Below, in pieces: positions 33,768 through 42,408 of a DNA stretch of 64,000 nucleotides. The translations under genes were made by a program, and so were the position numbers. The notes under the pieces were generated by a model. That model was not told the DNA's origin. It ran no database searches and saw nothing but the letters and a program-made list of their open reading frames with translations. Location: the NCBI GenBank assembly GCA_030432655.1, contig JAUILA010000027.1, positions 1-64,000 on the forward strand, written 5' to 3'. Source of the DNA: Bacteroidia bacterium (lineage in GTDB: Bacteria > Bacteroidota > Bacteroidia > Cytophagales > Cyclobacteriaceae). Numbering within the stretch: position 1 is the stretch's first letter; the number at the start of each line of letters is the position of its first letter.

Positions 33768-35042
33768 TCAATTGGATTGCAGCGCCAGCCACTGCATTAT
33801 GGTTACAGGTACTTTATTCACCATAACCGGGCTGCCATCATAGTCTTTCTGACTTTTGTTGGCATGAGAATAAATCCATGACCAGTGACCCGGGTAATGA
33901 TAGTCTTCACCTCCAAAAAAATTAGTGATATCCACTACATGATCATAATACGTAAAATGGACATTTTTCGCTCCGGCCGACATAAGTCTTTGATATACGG
34001 GTACCACAGTATTGGCCGCCACCGTCGTTGAGTCATCTTTCGAATGGATAAACCAGATGGGAACATTCCGGATACTGCGGACCTGCTCGTCTGTCAGATT
34101 TTGTGACCGGTACGCCAATGCACTGATATAACCTGCAGCAAAATACCGCGGATATTCAAGTATCAGCTTCAAACTCATGTATCCCCCGTTACTGCAGCCG
34201 CCCAAATAAATACGGTCAGGATCAATATCCGGGTGACTGGAAACAAACTCTTCAAAAAGTGATTTCAGCGTTTTAAAATAAATATCATCTACCTGACCGC
34301 TTGTCGAACCTTGTCCGCTGTCCATCCAGCGAGTTGGCGTTTGCGGAACAAGCACATAAGCGCCATCAAAATATTCCTGAATATCCTCTGAGGCATAATT
34401 CGCAGCCTTGTTGGCCAGTAAGGGCACGGATGTATCGGTTCCACCCTCGCCTCCACCATGCAGCCAAATGATCAGTGGGTGACTTTCCTTCTTTTCCCTG
34501 GGGGCGAAAGATGCATAGGTTAGTTTGATACCATCTTCTCCTGTAAACGAACCGTTTAAGTCAAATTCATCAACCAGTGGGATGATCCGGTCCCCCTCTT
34601 CATCCCAGGTCTGCAGAGTCGCTGTGTTTGTAACTGACAACCTGTAATCAACCCAGAAATTCCCTCCTCCGGTTTCCAGCCGCATATACTGGAAGGGCGA
34701 CGCGATCCGGACTGCAGGTCCGACTTCAAGTACCAGCGTGATATTATTCCCTTCAGGCATGTGGTTGCCCTGTTCATCGGAAACATAGGCGTTTACAACA
34801 TTTCTGGCACCGGAAGAAGGCATTATAGCGTCTTCGGTCAGGTCGGTGCTGCGCGTCGCATGTACCGTATATTCAGCGGGATCTGCGCGCTCAACAGTCT
34901 CTGTCAGGGGTAAAACGACTTTATTTACTGCAGGGCCCCAATCGAATCCTTCTACAATCAGTGTATATTTTCCTTGTGTCAGTCCATCCTGGATCACTCC
35001 AAAAACCAACATGCATAAAACTATTATTATTTTTCTTTTCAT
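33768..35042 (-). CDS. Exported esterase / prolyl-oligopeptidase-like hydrolase
   Basis: 424 residues from ATG 35042 (MKRKIIIVLCMLVFGV, signal peptide). Residues about 25-180 form a beta-rich N-terminal domain (YTLIVEGFDWGPAVNKVVL). The C-terminal alpha/beta hydrolase has the oxyanion motif IIWLHGGGEGG, the nucleophile elbow YLGGCSNGGYMSLKL, the acid in WFIHSKDDSTT and a likely catalytic His near GHWSWIY. This is the PHB-depolymerase/feruloyl-esterase-like group often found with glycoside hydrolases. The ORF extends upstream to 35126, but the leader supports 35042. Likely removes acyl or aryl groups from a glycan cut by the GH78 enzyme. Confidence 0.85.
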   Translation of the reverse strand: MKRKIIIVLCMLVFGVIQDGLTQGKYTLIVEGFDWGPAVNKVVLPLTETVERADPAEYTVHATRSTDLTEDAIMPSSGARNVVNAYVSDEQGNHMPEGNNITLVLEVGPAVRIASPFQYMRLETGGGNFWVDYRLSVTNTATLQTWDEEGDRIIPLVDEFDLNGSFTGEDGIKLTYASFAPREKKESHPLIIWLHGGGEGGTDTSVPLLANKAANYASEDIQEYFDGAYVLVPQTPTRWMDSGQGSTSGQVDDIYFKTLKSLFEEFVSSHPDIDPDRIYLGGCSNGGYMSLKLILEYPRYFAAGYISALAYRSQNLTDEQVRSIRNVPIWFIHSKDDSTTVAANTVVPVYQRLMSAGAKNVHFTYYDHVVDITNFFGGEDYHYPGHWSWIYSHANKSQKDYDGSPVMVNKVPVTIMQWLALQSN

Positions 35043-35187
35043 TCTGTTATTGGTTGTATTCCATAAACTAACCATGGTTATTAATTTAATAAATTTCAGA
35101 TCATTGTGCTTCTGTGCCGGTATCATTATTGAATCGCATTACCATGGAAGAGAATAGTTCGAGTATGAAGCGACATGGATGAATATA

Positions 35188-35415
35188 TCATTCTTCATTT
35201 CTTTCATTAAAATCTCCCAGGATCTCCAGCGCGCGCTCTTCATCTTCCTTATTCACATACAACTCCACGCTGTTCTGCGGTGCTCCATAGCCTGCCAGCC
35301 TGGCCGATTCCGCATTGTCCCGGGTAAGAGAGGTGATATTGTTTTCTTCCAATAAGGATGCGATCCGATTAATGAGAATGGAATCGCCTGTCTGTATTTT
35401 TACAATGTCTTTCAT
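35188..35415 (-). CDS. DUF2007-domain protein
   Basis: 75 residues from ATG 35415: MKDIVKIQTGDSILINRIAS, then LLEENNIT, GYGAPQNSVELYVNKEDEER and ALEIL. This is the DUF2007 'putative signal-transducing' ferredoxin-like fold, where a short strand-helix repeat is followed by the VxxxDxxxAxxIL motif. Function is unknown in the family. An upstream in-frame ATG at 35529 would add 38 unrelated residues. It is divergent from the GH79-like gene. Confidence 0.75.
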   Translation of the reverse strand: MKDIVKIQTGDSILINRIASLLEENNITSLTRDNAESARLAGYGAPQNSVELYVNKEDEERALEILGDFNERNEE

Positions 35416-35547
35416 CTTTTTAATATTTACTAGTAAAACGGCCAGGAGTGGAACGGGTACTGTAGCGCGTAATTGCCTTATGATTATCTTGTAACAATTT
35501 AATTCAAAAATTAATATACCTTTAATCAATACTCCAATAAGTTTTAT

Positions 35548-37065
35548 ATGAAAACCCTGACCTACATTGCAGGACTTTTCCTTATTGCATTCGCCACTTC
35601 ATGCACGGACGAAAAGGAGATGTCAGACAGCGCGACTTACCTGAATAATTCTGATTTAAAAAAGATTGCGGAGGTAGATGACCGCTATCAATCTGTCAAT
35701 GTCGAAATGTGCGAAGTGGTTGGTGGGGAGTTTTGGATACCTTATGACCTGATTGATACTGCTAAAGTAAGGGCACAAGGGTTTTCCGCACTAAAACGAA
35801 AAATCCCATCCATCGATCTTTACAATACAAAACTTCGGACCCTCGCTCAGGGGCTCGGTCCCATGTTTATCCGCGTAAGTGGTACATGGGCGAATACTAC
35901 CTATTTTCAGGATAATGATGAACCCAAGCTAGAGAATGCTCCGCGGGGATATGAAAACGTCCTGACCCGTGCTGAATGGAAAGGGGTCATTGATTTTTGC
36001 AAGGCAGTGGATGCTAAATTGGTTACTTCTTTTGCAATCAGCAACGGTATACGTGATCAGGAAGGAAACTGGACCCCGGCGCAGGCTGGCCCTCTGCTGG
36101 ATTTTACCCACTCCATTGGTGGTGAAATATATGCGGCAGAAATGTTCAACGAACCGTCGCACGCAAGTCATGGCGGAGCTCCTGAAGGATATAATGCCGC
36201 TAGTTATTCGGAGGATTTTACAGCATTCCTTGATTTCGTTTCAACGGCTGCTCCCGAAATGAAGATTATGGGGCCCGGATCAACGGGTGAAGGAGGAATA
36301 ATACCAGGGATCGATTCCAGCATGACGACACCAAAGATATTTGAGGCGAATTCCGCGCCTGATTTCGATATTTTTAGTTACCATTATTATGGTGGTGTTT
36401 CCTCACGTTGCATGGGCCAGCTTACACCTGAAAATGCGTTAAGCGAAGAGTGGCTTTCAAAAACAGAACAGGGGCTTTCGTTTTATGAAGAAGCACGTGA
36501 CCAATATTTACCCGGCGCACCGATTTGGCTTACCGAAACAGCAGAGGCGGCCTGTGGTGGAAATACCTGGGCAGCAACCTATGCCGATAGTTTCCGATAT
36601 CTTGAGCAACTGGGCCGGCTCGCAAAAAAAGGTGTCCAGGTCGTAATGCATAATACATTGACCGCCAGTGAATATGCGTTGCTTGAGCAGGACACTCATG
36701 AGCCGAGACCTAATTACTGGGCGGCTTTTTTATGGAATAAATTCATGGGCACGCAGGTGTATGAAGGACATAGTCCTGTTGATGGGCTGGACGTGTTCAT
36801 TCATGATTTAAAGGGTGGCGATGGCTATGCCGTATTGCTGGTAAACCCACATCAAACGGACACTTCATTTACTGTACCGGCAGATGCGAAGCAATATTTG
36901 CTTACTGCTGATGAAATCCTTTCGAAAAAAGTAAAACTGAATGGTGAAGAACTTAAGCTTAACCCTGATGAGACCCTGCCTGAAATTGTCGGTAAGAATG
37001 TGCCGTCCGGTAAAATCGAGATGCCACCTTTGAGTATTATGTTCTTGACCTTTGACAGCATCTAG
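35548..37065 (+). CDS. GH79-like glycoside hydrolase lipoprotein
   Basis: 505 residues, leader ending AFATSC (lipobox Cys 19). A TIM barrel follows: MFIRVSGTWANTTYF near 106-120 resembles the heparanase R-(I/V)-(G/S)GT strand; AEMFNEPSH places the acid/base at E202, and APIWLTETAEAACGG places the nucleophile at E330. A beta-sandwich C-terminal domain occupies about 400-505 with a histidine-free SFTVPADAK strand. The layout fits GH79 (beta-glucuronidase/heparanase) within clan A; GH39 or GH30 cannot be wholly excluded. With GH78 and the esterase nearby it probably acts on uronic-acid-containing glycan. Confidence 0.75.
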   Translation: MKTLTYIAGLFLIAFATSCTDEKEMSDSATYLNNSDLKKIAEVDDRYQSVNVEMCEVVGGEFWIPYDLIDTAKVRAQGFSALKRKIPSIDLYNTKLRTLAQGLGPMFIRVSGTWANTTYFQDNDEPKLENAPRGYENVLTRAEWKGVIDFCKAVDAKLVTSFAISNGIRDQEGNWTPAQAGPLLDFTHSIGGEIYAAEMFNEPSHASHGGAPEGYNAASYSEDFTAFLDFVSTAAPEMKIMGPGSTGEGGIIPGIDSSMTTPKIFEANSAPDFDIFSYHYYGGVSSRCMGQLTPENALSEEWLSKTEQGLSFYEEARDQYLPGAPIWLTETAEAACGGNTWAATYADSFRYLEQLGRLAKKGVQVVMHNTLTASEYALLEQDTHEPRPNYWAAFLWNKFMGTQVYEGHSPVDGLDVFIHDLKGGDGYAVLLVNPHQTDTSFTVPADAKQYLLTADEILSKKVKLNGEELKLNPDETLPEIVGKNVPSGKIEMPPLSIMFLTFDSI

Positions 37066-37256
37066 AAAGTGATGCATTTAAACATCAGTTGAGAACCCGG
37101 CCGTGAAGTATGAGCCGGAACATCCGGTGAAAATAAATGGAAACATCACAGATCGTGTGAGATAGATGTGTTTAATTATATATAAGAAAAGTTTATATAT
37201 TGGAATTTCATTCTTAATCCTTTAATTGAAATTAATCGCTGACAGCAACCTTATTT

Positions 37257-37997
37257 ATGAGACACAACACGCACTTCATCTTTCTCCTTCTATGCATGTC
37301 AATTTCCCCTTTTGCTAATGCTCAAACAATCTTTGAGGTAATCGATGCAAAGGATCACAAGCAATTGAAAGAATTATTGAATGGAGGTGAATCTGTCAGC
37401 CAATTGAATGAAAACGGGATGACGCCGTTATATATGGCGACTTTAAGGAATGATGCCGAGGCAGTACGCCTGCTTTTGACGCATGGGGCCGATGTAAACG
37501 GACCATCCAAAAATGGTATAACTCCGGTTCTGGTTGGTTCGCTAGCGAATGCAAAGGAACCACTGCGGATACTGCTAGAAAATGGCGCTGATGTCAACTG
37601 GCGATCTGAGGCAGTTGGCAACCAGCAGGCAATCCGGCTGGCCTCAAAGGAAGGTTCGCTGGAGCTCATTAAATTGCTGATGGATTATGGAGCTGATATG
37701 GAATCCAGCGCCAATGATGGTGGAACACCACTTCTGGCTGCCGTGTACGGCAATAATATTGAAGTGGCCAGGTACTTCTTTGAGAATGGTGCAAATACTG
37801 ATCTCGTTGCCAGGGACGGGGAAACCATGATCCATGAAGCCATTAAAACCGGCAATCCGGAAATGGTTCGTTTGGCCCTGGAATACAACGTTCCACTACA
37901 TTATGAAACTCCTGACGGGCAATCAACCTGGCAATTGGCGAAACAAAGTGGCAACGCAGAGATTAAAGAAATGGTGAAGGCTTCGCTGAAGGAATAA
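37257..37997 (+). CDS. Secreted ankyrin-repeat protein
   Basis: 246 residues with a signal peptide ending ISPFANAQ. Six ankyrin repeats follow, for example NENGMTPLYMATLRNDAEAV, SKNGITPVLVGSLANAKEPL, NDGGTPLLAAVYGNNIEVAR and ARDGETMIHEAIKTGNPEMV. It is a periplasmic or surface protein-interaction module; partners are unknown. It stands alone after the GH79-like gene (190 nt) and is followed by a hairpin with a short T-run. Confidence 0.8.
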   Translation: MRHNTHFIFLLLCMSISPFANAQTIFEVIDAKDHKQLKELLNGGESVSQLNENGMTPLYMATLRNDAEAVRLLLTHGADVNGPSKNGITPVLVGSLANAKEPLRILLENGADVNWRSEAVGNQQAIRLASKEGSLELIKLLMDYGADMESSANDGGTPLLAAVYGNNIEVARYFFENGANTDLVARDGETMIHEAIKTGNPEMVRLALEYNVPLHYETPDGQSTWQLAKQSGNAEIKEMVKASLKE

Positions 37998-38029
37998 TTC
38001 AGTATTGCCGGAGAATTCAACAAGTCATC

Positions 38030-38050
38030 CGTAACTTTTTAGTTACGTTT
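38030..38050 (+). terminator. Possible terminator after ankyrin gene
   Basis: CGTAACT-TTTT-AGTTACG, a perfect 7-bp stem at 38030-38047, followed by only three T. Weak but correctly placed. Confidence 0.4.
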
Positions 38051-38101
38051 AACTGCGTTTATTTTCTATTTGACTTTAATTCAATCATTCGCCTTGTTTC
38101 A

Positions 38102-38755
38102 TTACCTTTCCCAGGCTGATGCAATTTCTTTCTTCAATATAGCTGAGATCTCACGCCATCCGGAAACTATCATAAAGTGTCCGCCTCCGTCAATCACATA
38201 GTCTGATGTCCGGTCAGGTATAAGATAGTCTTTGTTGCCATGAATTTTAATAACGTTTTCGGCAATGTTATTATACTTCCATTTTGTCATTGCGGTCAAT
38301 GCCCATTTTGCAAAACCCGGATCTGAATCCTTAATAATTGTTCTGAGTAATTCTTTGTCTGATTTTGATCTCACGCCAAATAATAAATTGACAATTGAGT
38401 TCGGCCATCTGAATATTTTTGAAGGGATTACGCTTAGTAAACTCGTCTTACCGATAAGTTTTAGTATCCAGGGTAATTCGCTGGAATCTCTGACAGATGA
38501 AATAAGGATAACTTTCCTGACCCTGACAATTTTATTCAACTCTAAAGCTATCATGCCGCCAAAGGATACCCCGATAATGAAGTCTGCTGAATTCCCGATT
38601 TGTTTTTTAAGTCGAATAGAGTAATCCGGTAAGCTTTCACTTTTGCGGGGCGGGATCCATCTGATTATCTGAACGTTCGCATCCGGGAGTTGTAGGTACT
38701 GAAAAACACGCTCATCGGCTCCCAGTCCTGGTATCAGAATTATCTTACCCTTCAT
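38102..38755 (-). CDS. Alpha/beta hydrolase
   Basis: 217 residues, no leader: LIPGLGADERVFQYL carries the oxyanion region, IIGVSFGGMIALELN the nucleophile elbow with Ser in GVSFGG, HGNKDYLIPDRTS the acid, and GGHFMIVSG the histidine. A small cytoplasmic hydrolase of the esterase type. Substrate unknown; neighbours give no clue. Confidence 0.82.
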   Translation of the reverse strand: MKGKIILIPGLGADERVFQYLQLPDANVQIIRWIPPRKSESLPDYSIRLKKQIGNSADFIIGVSFGGMIALELNKIVRVRKVILISSVRDSSELPWILKLIGKTSLLSVIPSKIFRWPNSIVNLLFGVRSKSDKELLRTIIKDSDPGFAKWALTAMTKWKYNNIAENVIKIHGNKDYLIPDRTSDYVIDGGGHFMIVSGWREISAILKKEIASAWER

Positions 38756-38851
38756 TACTGGTAATTATACGAAACACAATCAAACAAAAATAAAGTAATG
38801 CTTCTGCTAGTGAGGATATTCAGATTATTTACCTGTTACTCAGGTTGCCTC

Positions 38852-39829
38852 CTACATCAACGTATTAAACAGAATGCCCGATAGAATAATAAAGAGTGCT
38901 ACCACACCAAAAAAGATCATGATCAGTTTCATTGACATCACTTTTTTGAGCAAGGTCGCCTCCGGGAGTGACAAGCCAATCGTGCTCATAATAAAGGCAA
39001 TTGCGGTGCCCAGTGGTACTCCTTTGCTTACCAGGACCTGTATTACCGGGATGATCCCCGCGGCATTGGCGTAAATCGGCACGGCCAGGACCACTGCCAG
39101 GGGAACGGTCCACCACTGTCCGCCGGACAAATATTGCCCGAAAAAATTCTCCGGGACATACCCGTGCATGACCGCCCCGATACCAATACCAATTACTACG
39201 TAACCGATGACACTTCTGACAATATTCATTGCCTCCCGGCCAATCCCCGGCAGTTTTGAGAATAGCGATGTCTGCTCCCGCTGAAATGTTCCGCTTTGCG
39301 CTTGTGCATTCTCCAGGATCTGCCTCACCCAGCTGGTCAGCAGGTGTTCAATCTGCAATCTTCCCAGTAACCAGCCTCCAAAAGTTCCAAGCAGAATCCC
39401 TGAGGCCACATAAATTATGGTGACCTTCCAGCCAAACATGCCAATAAACAGGGCAATAGCCACTTCATTGACCAGGGGAGAAGTGATCAGGAAGGAGAAT
39501 GTTACCCCCAGCGGAATGCCTCCCTGGACAAACCCAATGAATAACGGCACAGAGGAGCAGGAACAAAAAGGTGTTACCGCACCGAAAACAGAGGCCAGGA
39601 AATACTCAAGGCCATACAGCCTGTGCCGGCTAAGGAAATTTCGCAAACGCTCAACAGGGAAATACGCATTCACCATTCCCATCAGGAATATAATCAGGAA
39701 CAAAAGGATAAGGATCTTTATCGTGTCATAGATAAAGAAGTTTAGCGATTCTCCCAGCGGACTTCCGGGAGCCAGGTTGAATACTGAATAAATCAACCAG
39801 TCTGCCAAATCCTGGAGCCATTGAAACAT
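38852..39829 (-). CDS. Permease of the ArsP/DUF318 (UPF0718) family
   Basis: 325 residues with about eight transmembrane helices. The signature GAVTPFCSCSSVPLFIGF near 92-109, with the Cys-x-Cys pair, and FLITSPLVNEVAI are the family blocks; relatives of the ArsP branch export trivalent organoarsenicals, others are uncharacterised. A second NAAGIIPVIQVLVSKGVPLG block is the internal repeat. Its start overlaps the stop of the thioredoxin gene by 1 nt (TGATG), so both are one operon under the palindrome at 40079-40096. Confidence 0.88.
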   Translation of the reverse strand: MFQWLQDLADWLIYSVFNLAPGSPLGESLNFFIYDTIKILILLFLIIFLMGMVNAYFPVERLRNFLSRHRLYGLEYFLASVFGAVTPFCSCSSVPLFIGFVQGGIPLGVTFSFLITSPLVNEVAIALFIGMFGWKVTIIYVASGILLGTFGGWLLGRLQIEHLLTSWVRQILENAQAQSGTFQREQTSLFSKLPGIGREAMNIVRSVIGYVVIGIGIGAVMHGYVPENFFGQYLSGGQWWTVPLAVVLAVPIYANAAGIIPVIQVLVSKGVPLGTAIAFIMSTIGLSLPEATLLKKVMSMKLIMIFFGVVALFIILSGILFNTLM

Positions 39830-40062
39830 CAGCTTAGTGCATCAGTGACTTCCTTAACCGTAGGGACATGCCCGGTTAGTTTGACGTTCTCGTCCACGAC
39901 CACCGCAGGGGTTGCCATTACATGATACGACATGATTTGCTCAATGTCCTCGACCTTAACCACCCGGGCCTCCATTCCCATCGCCTCCAGCGCCATATTC
40001 ACCACTTTCTCCGTTTGCTTGCATTTGGGGCAGCCCATTCCCAGAATTTTGATCGTTTTCAT
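39829..40062 (-). CDS. Small thioredoxin-fold protein (redox-active disulfide family)
   Basis: 77 residues: MKTIKILGMGCPKCKQTEKV with the CxxC motif CPKC at 11-14, MATPAVVVDENVKLTGHVPT containing the cis-proline. This is the MTH895/TM0996-like redox protein that often precedes DUF318 permeases in an ArsR-regulated operon. It may supply thiols to, or bind the metalloid carried by, the permease. No ArsR gene is adjacent here. Confidence 0.88.
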   Translation of the reverse strand: MKTIKILGMGCPKCKQTEKVVNMALEAMGMEARVVKVEDIEQIMSYHVMATPAVVVDENVKLTGHVPTVKEVTDALS

Positions 40063-40078
40063 TTCATCTGATCTTTAA

Positions 40079-40096
40079 TATCGTAAAAATACGATA
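40079..40096. promoter_or_regulatory. ArsR-type operator of thioredoxin-permease operon
   Basis: TATCGTA-AAAA-TACGATA, perfect 7-bp arms, 17 nt upstream of the thioredoxin ATG at 40062. The position and the symmetry fit an operator for an ArsR-family repressor, which must be encoded elsewhere. Confidence 0.6.
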
Positions 40097-40122
40097 AAGA
40101 AAGGGGCCATTACATGACCCCT
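40097..40122 (-). terminator. Terminator of surface-repeat/head-GIN operon
   Basis: AGGGGCCAT (40102-40110) and ATGACCCCT (40114-40122) make a 9-bp stem (one G-U) with a 3-nt loop; on the minus strand TTTCTTTAT follows. It lies between the head-GIN gene and the thioredoxin operon. Confidence 0.7.
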
Positions 40123-40195
40123 GTCACGCATTCAGATGTAATTGATCATTCTCCAAATCCGGAGGTATGGGAAAATATTCGGGTTTTCACAGACA

Positions 40196-40909
40196 TTACT
40201 TTTGGATTACTTTTCCGGACCCGCTGACGATTGCCCGTACTTCCGGATCGCCATAGTAGAATACATTTCCGCTTCCCTGGATATCCACATCAAGTTCGTC
40301 GGCTACAGACACCTCCGCATTACCCGAACCGCTGATGCTGACGTCGGCAAAATTCACTTCCATCCCATATCCTTTGTAATTTCCTGATCCGGAAATCCGG
40401 ACTCGTTCATATTCTGCTGCTCCGTAGAGCCTGATCCGACCGGATCCCGTAATATCAGTACGTATTTCCGTGGCGGTTGCATCCAGGTCGATGTTACCTG
40501 AACCTGACAGCGAAACTACCAGTTGATCAAAATTCTCATTCTCCGTGAAACCAGTGATCCTTCCCGATCCGGTCAGGGAAATGAATTCGAGTTCAGGCAC
40601 TGTAATGTAGATGTTCAGCTCATTCATTCTCCTGATACACCTGTCGAATTCGATATCCCAGTGTCCGCCGTGCACATCGGTCTCCAGTTCGTCCAGAATA
40701 TTACGCTGGCCTTCCACCGTGATGCGCTGGGTTTCACCTTTCTGTACAAAAACACTTCCGGAACCATGGTAACTGAAACTGCTGACCTGTGGCAGTGAGA
40801 GTTCGCGGGTTTCGGTCGGACCATGCCCTTCGATACAATGGAAATCATCGCACCCGTTAAACATCAGGCCGGATAAAAACAAAGCGATTATTAAAACTGA
40901 CTTTTTCAT
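40196..40909 (-). CDS. Head-GIN (DUF2807) lipoprotein
   Basis: 237 residues, leader MKKSVLIIALFLSGLMFNGC. The mature chain is a beta-helix built of GSG-containing turns: YHGSGSVFVQKG, LTGSGRITGF, LSGSGNIDLDATATE, ITGSGRIRLYGAAE, ISGSGNYKGYG, ISGSGNAEVSVA, IQGSGNVFYYGDPE, VSGSGKVIQK. This is the DUF2807 'auto-transporter adhesin head GIN' domain common in Bacteroidota. Located in the envelope; binding function assumed. It follows the surface-repeat protein by 28 nt on the same strand. Confidence 0.92.
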   Translation of the reverse strand: MKKSVLIIALFLSGLMFNGCDDFHCIEGHGPTETRELSLPQVSSFSYHGSGSVFVQKGETQRITVEGQRNILDELETDVHGGHWDIEFDRCIRRMNELNIYITVPELEFISLTGSGRITGFTENENFDQLVVSLSGSGNIDLDATATEIRTDITGSGRIRLYGAAEYERVRISGSGNYKGYGMEVNFADVSISGSGNAEVSVADELDVDIQGSGNVFYYGDPEVRAIVSGSGKVIQK

Positions 40910-40937
40910 TCTTTATAAATTTTGAGTTTGACTTTAA

Positions 40938-42215
40938 TTAAAACCTTACAGACACATTAAACCCGGGCCACATTTTGACATTGGTACCGTTGTGGGTTTT
41001 GTCATAGACGGTCCATGGTGCCAGGTCTGATCCAATCGATCCACCGTCCTCGCCGCGCAGTTTGGAAACCATAACATTGAAACTCGGACCAAAGACCAGG
41101 GCAAAACGACGGCCCAGCTGGGCACCGAAATTCAGGCGGAACTGGTTCAGTAGATTCAGCTCCTTGTGTTCGAATGTATTCTCCTTCTCAATCACATCGA
41201 ATGTCGTCAGGTCCATGTTCATACGCCATACCGGACCCAGGTTGAATTCTGTTCCGATCCCGTACCCGTAGGCCCATGTGGGCTGGTCCCCGTATTCCCA
41301 CGGATCATTCTCCGAGAAATGATAGCCGAACGCGAAGATGTTGTAGAACTTCTGCATCCCGATCTTTATAGCGAACTGGGCGTGGAGGGCTTCGCTGCCA
41401 CTAAATTCCACCCGGTGATAGCCGTGCCGGACGATACTCAGCAATCCGATGGAAATTCCGTCCACCGAATCGGCCACATTCAACAGTCCGACCTGGGCAC
41501 CGGTCACTTTGTTGGCCACATTGAGCAGGGAAACCTGAGCGCCCTTCACTGAGTCTGCCACATTCGCCACCCCTGCCACTTGAGCGCCGACCTGGGATTT
41601 GGCAGAGACATTAGCGATCCCTGCGAATTGTCCGCCACGGGATTCTCCCGCAATAATGTTGACAATACCTGCAAACTGGGAGCCGTCGCTGCGATCAGCA
41701 TTTATATTAGCGATGCCGGCCATTTGCAGGCCCGCCTGCGGCCCGGCACTGATGTTGGTGATACCGGCAAATTGTCCTGCCCGGGTGGAGTCAGCCACGA
41801 TATTGGCGATCCCCGCTGCCTGGATCCCTTCCATGGAACCCAGGGAGGCATTGGCAATTCCGGCAAACTGGATACCCCTGGTAATCCCGCCGGAATAATT
41901 GGCGAGCCCGGCCATCTGTACACCTTCTGAAAATTTCAGGGCGACGTTGCCAAATCCGGAGAATGCCACACCGTGCAATCCGCCGTCAACCCCGGCGAAA
42001 AGGTGCAGGGAAATTCTATTTGAAAAATCAGGTGCTTCCACCCCGTTGGTGCTGAGTGGATACACAATGCCGATATGGAACGGCCGTTCATTTAATCCCC
42101 TGTAGGTCTCAACTGCCTGGCGGACAGTATCCCGCACACTCTCTTGTCCACGTACCCCGGTCAGGCTCAGGCCTGCCGCACAGATACTTAAAAGGATGAT
42201 AATTTTCTTGCTCAT
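40938..42215 (-). CDS. LA_2272-type surface-repeat protein
   Basis: 425 residues with a signal peptide (ending GLSLTGVRG). Residues about 95-260 are 14-residue repeats such as GIQFAGIANASLGSME, GIQAAGIANIVADSTRA, GQFAGITNISAGPQA and GLQMAGIANINADRSD, with Gly-x-Gln, Ala-Gly-Ile and Asn fixed. They predict a right-handed beta solenoid. The C-terminal third (about 285-425) looks like a beta barrel of the outer-membrane type, ending NVSVRF with aromatic terminus. Paralogue of the protein at 1-1170. It likely sits in the outer membrane; function unknown. Confidence 0.85.
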   Translation of the reverse strand: MSKKIIILLSICAAGLSLTGVRGQESVRDTVRQAVETYRGLNERPFHIGIVYPLSTNGVEAPDFSNRISLHLFAGVDGGLHGVAFSGFGNVALKFSEGVQMAGLANYSGGITRGIQFAGIANASLGSMEGIQAAGIANIVADSTRAGQFAGITNISAGPQAGLQMAGIANINADRSDGSQFAGIVNIIAGESRGGQFAGIANVSAKSQVGAQVAGVANVADSVKGAQVSLLNVANKVTGAQVGLLNVADSVDGISIGLLSIVRHGYHRVEFSGSEALHAQFAIKIGMQKFYNIFAFGYHFSENDPWEYGDQPTWAYGYGIGTEFNLGPVWRMNMDLTTFDVIEKENTFEHKELNLLNQFRLNFGAQLGRRFALVFGPSFNVMVSKLRGEDGGSIGSDLAPWTVYDKTHNGTNVKMWPGFNVSVRF

Positions 42216-42408
42216 GATATCCAGAAATAGTTGCTCTTTAATTCAAGACATCCGAATAGCGTATTACCCCCACGACCAGGTAAAAAAAATTTTATGCAAC
42301 CATCGCAATTCCAATTTGTCCATGTTTACGTAACCGCTTACCAGCCTGATCATTCCGTTCGCCTGGCACTGGGCGGACAACCTGAATAAAAATTATTTTA
42401 TTATCCAT

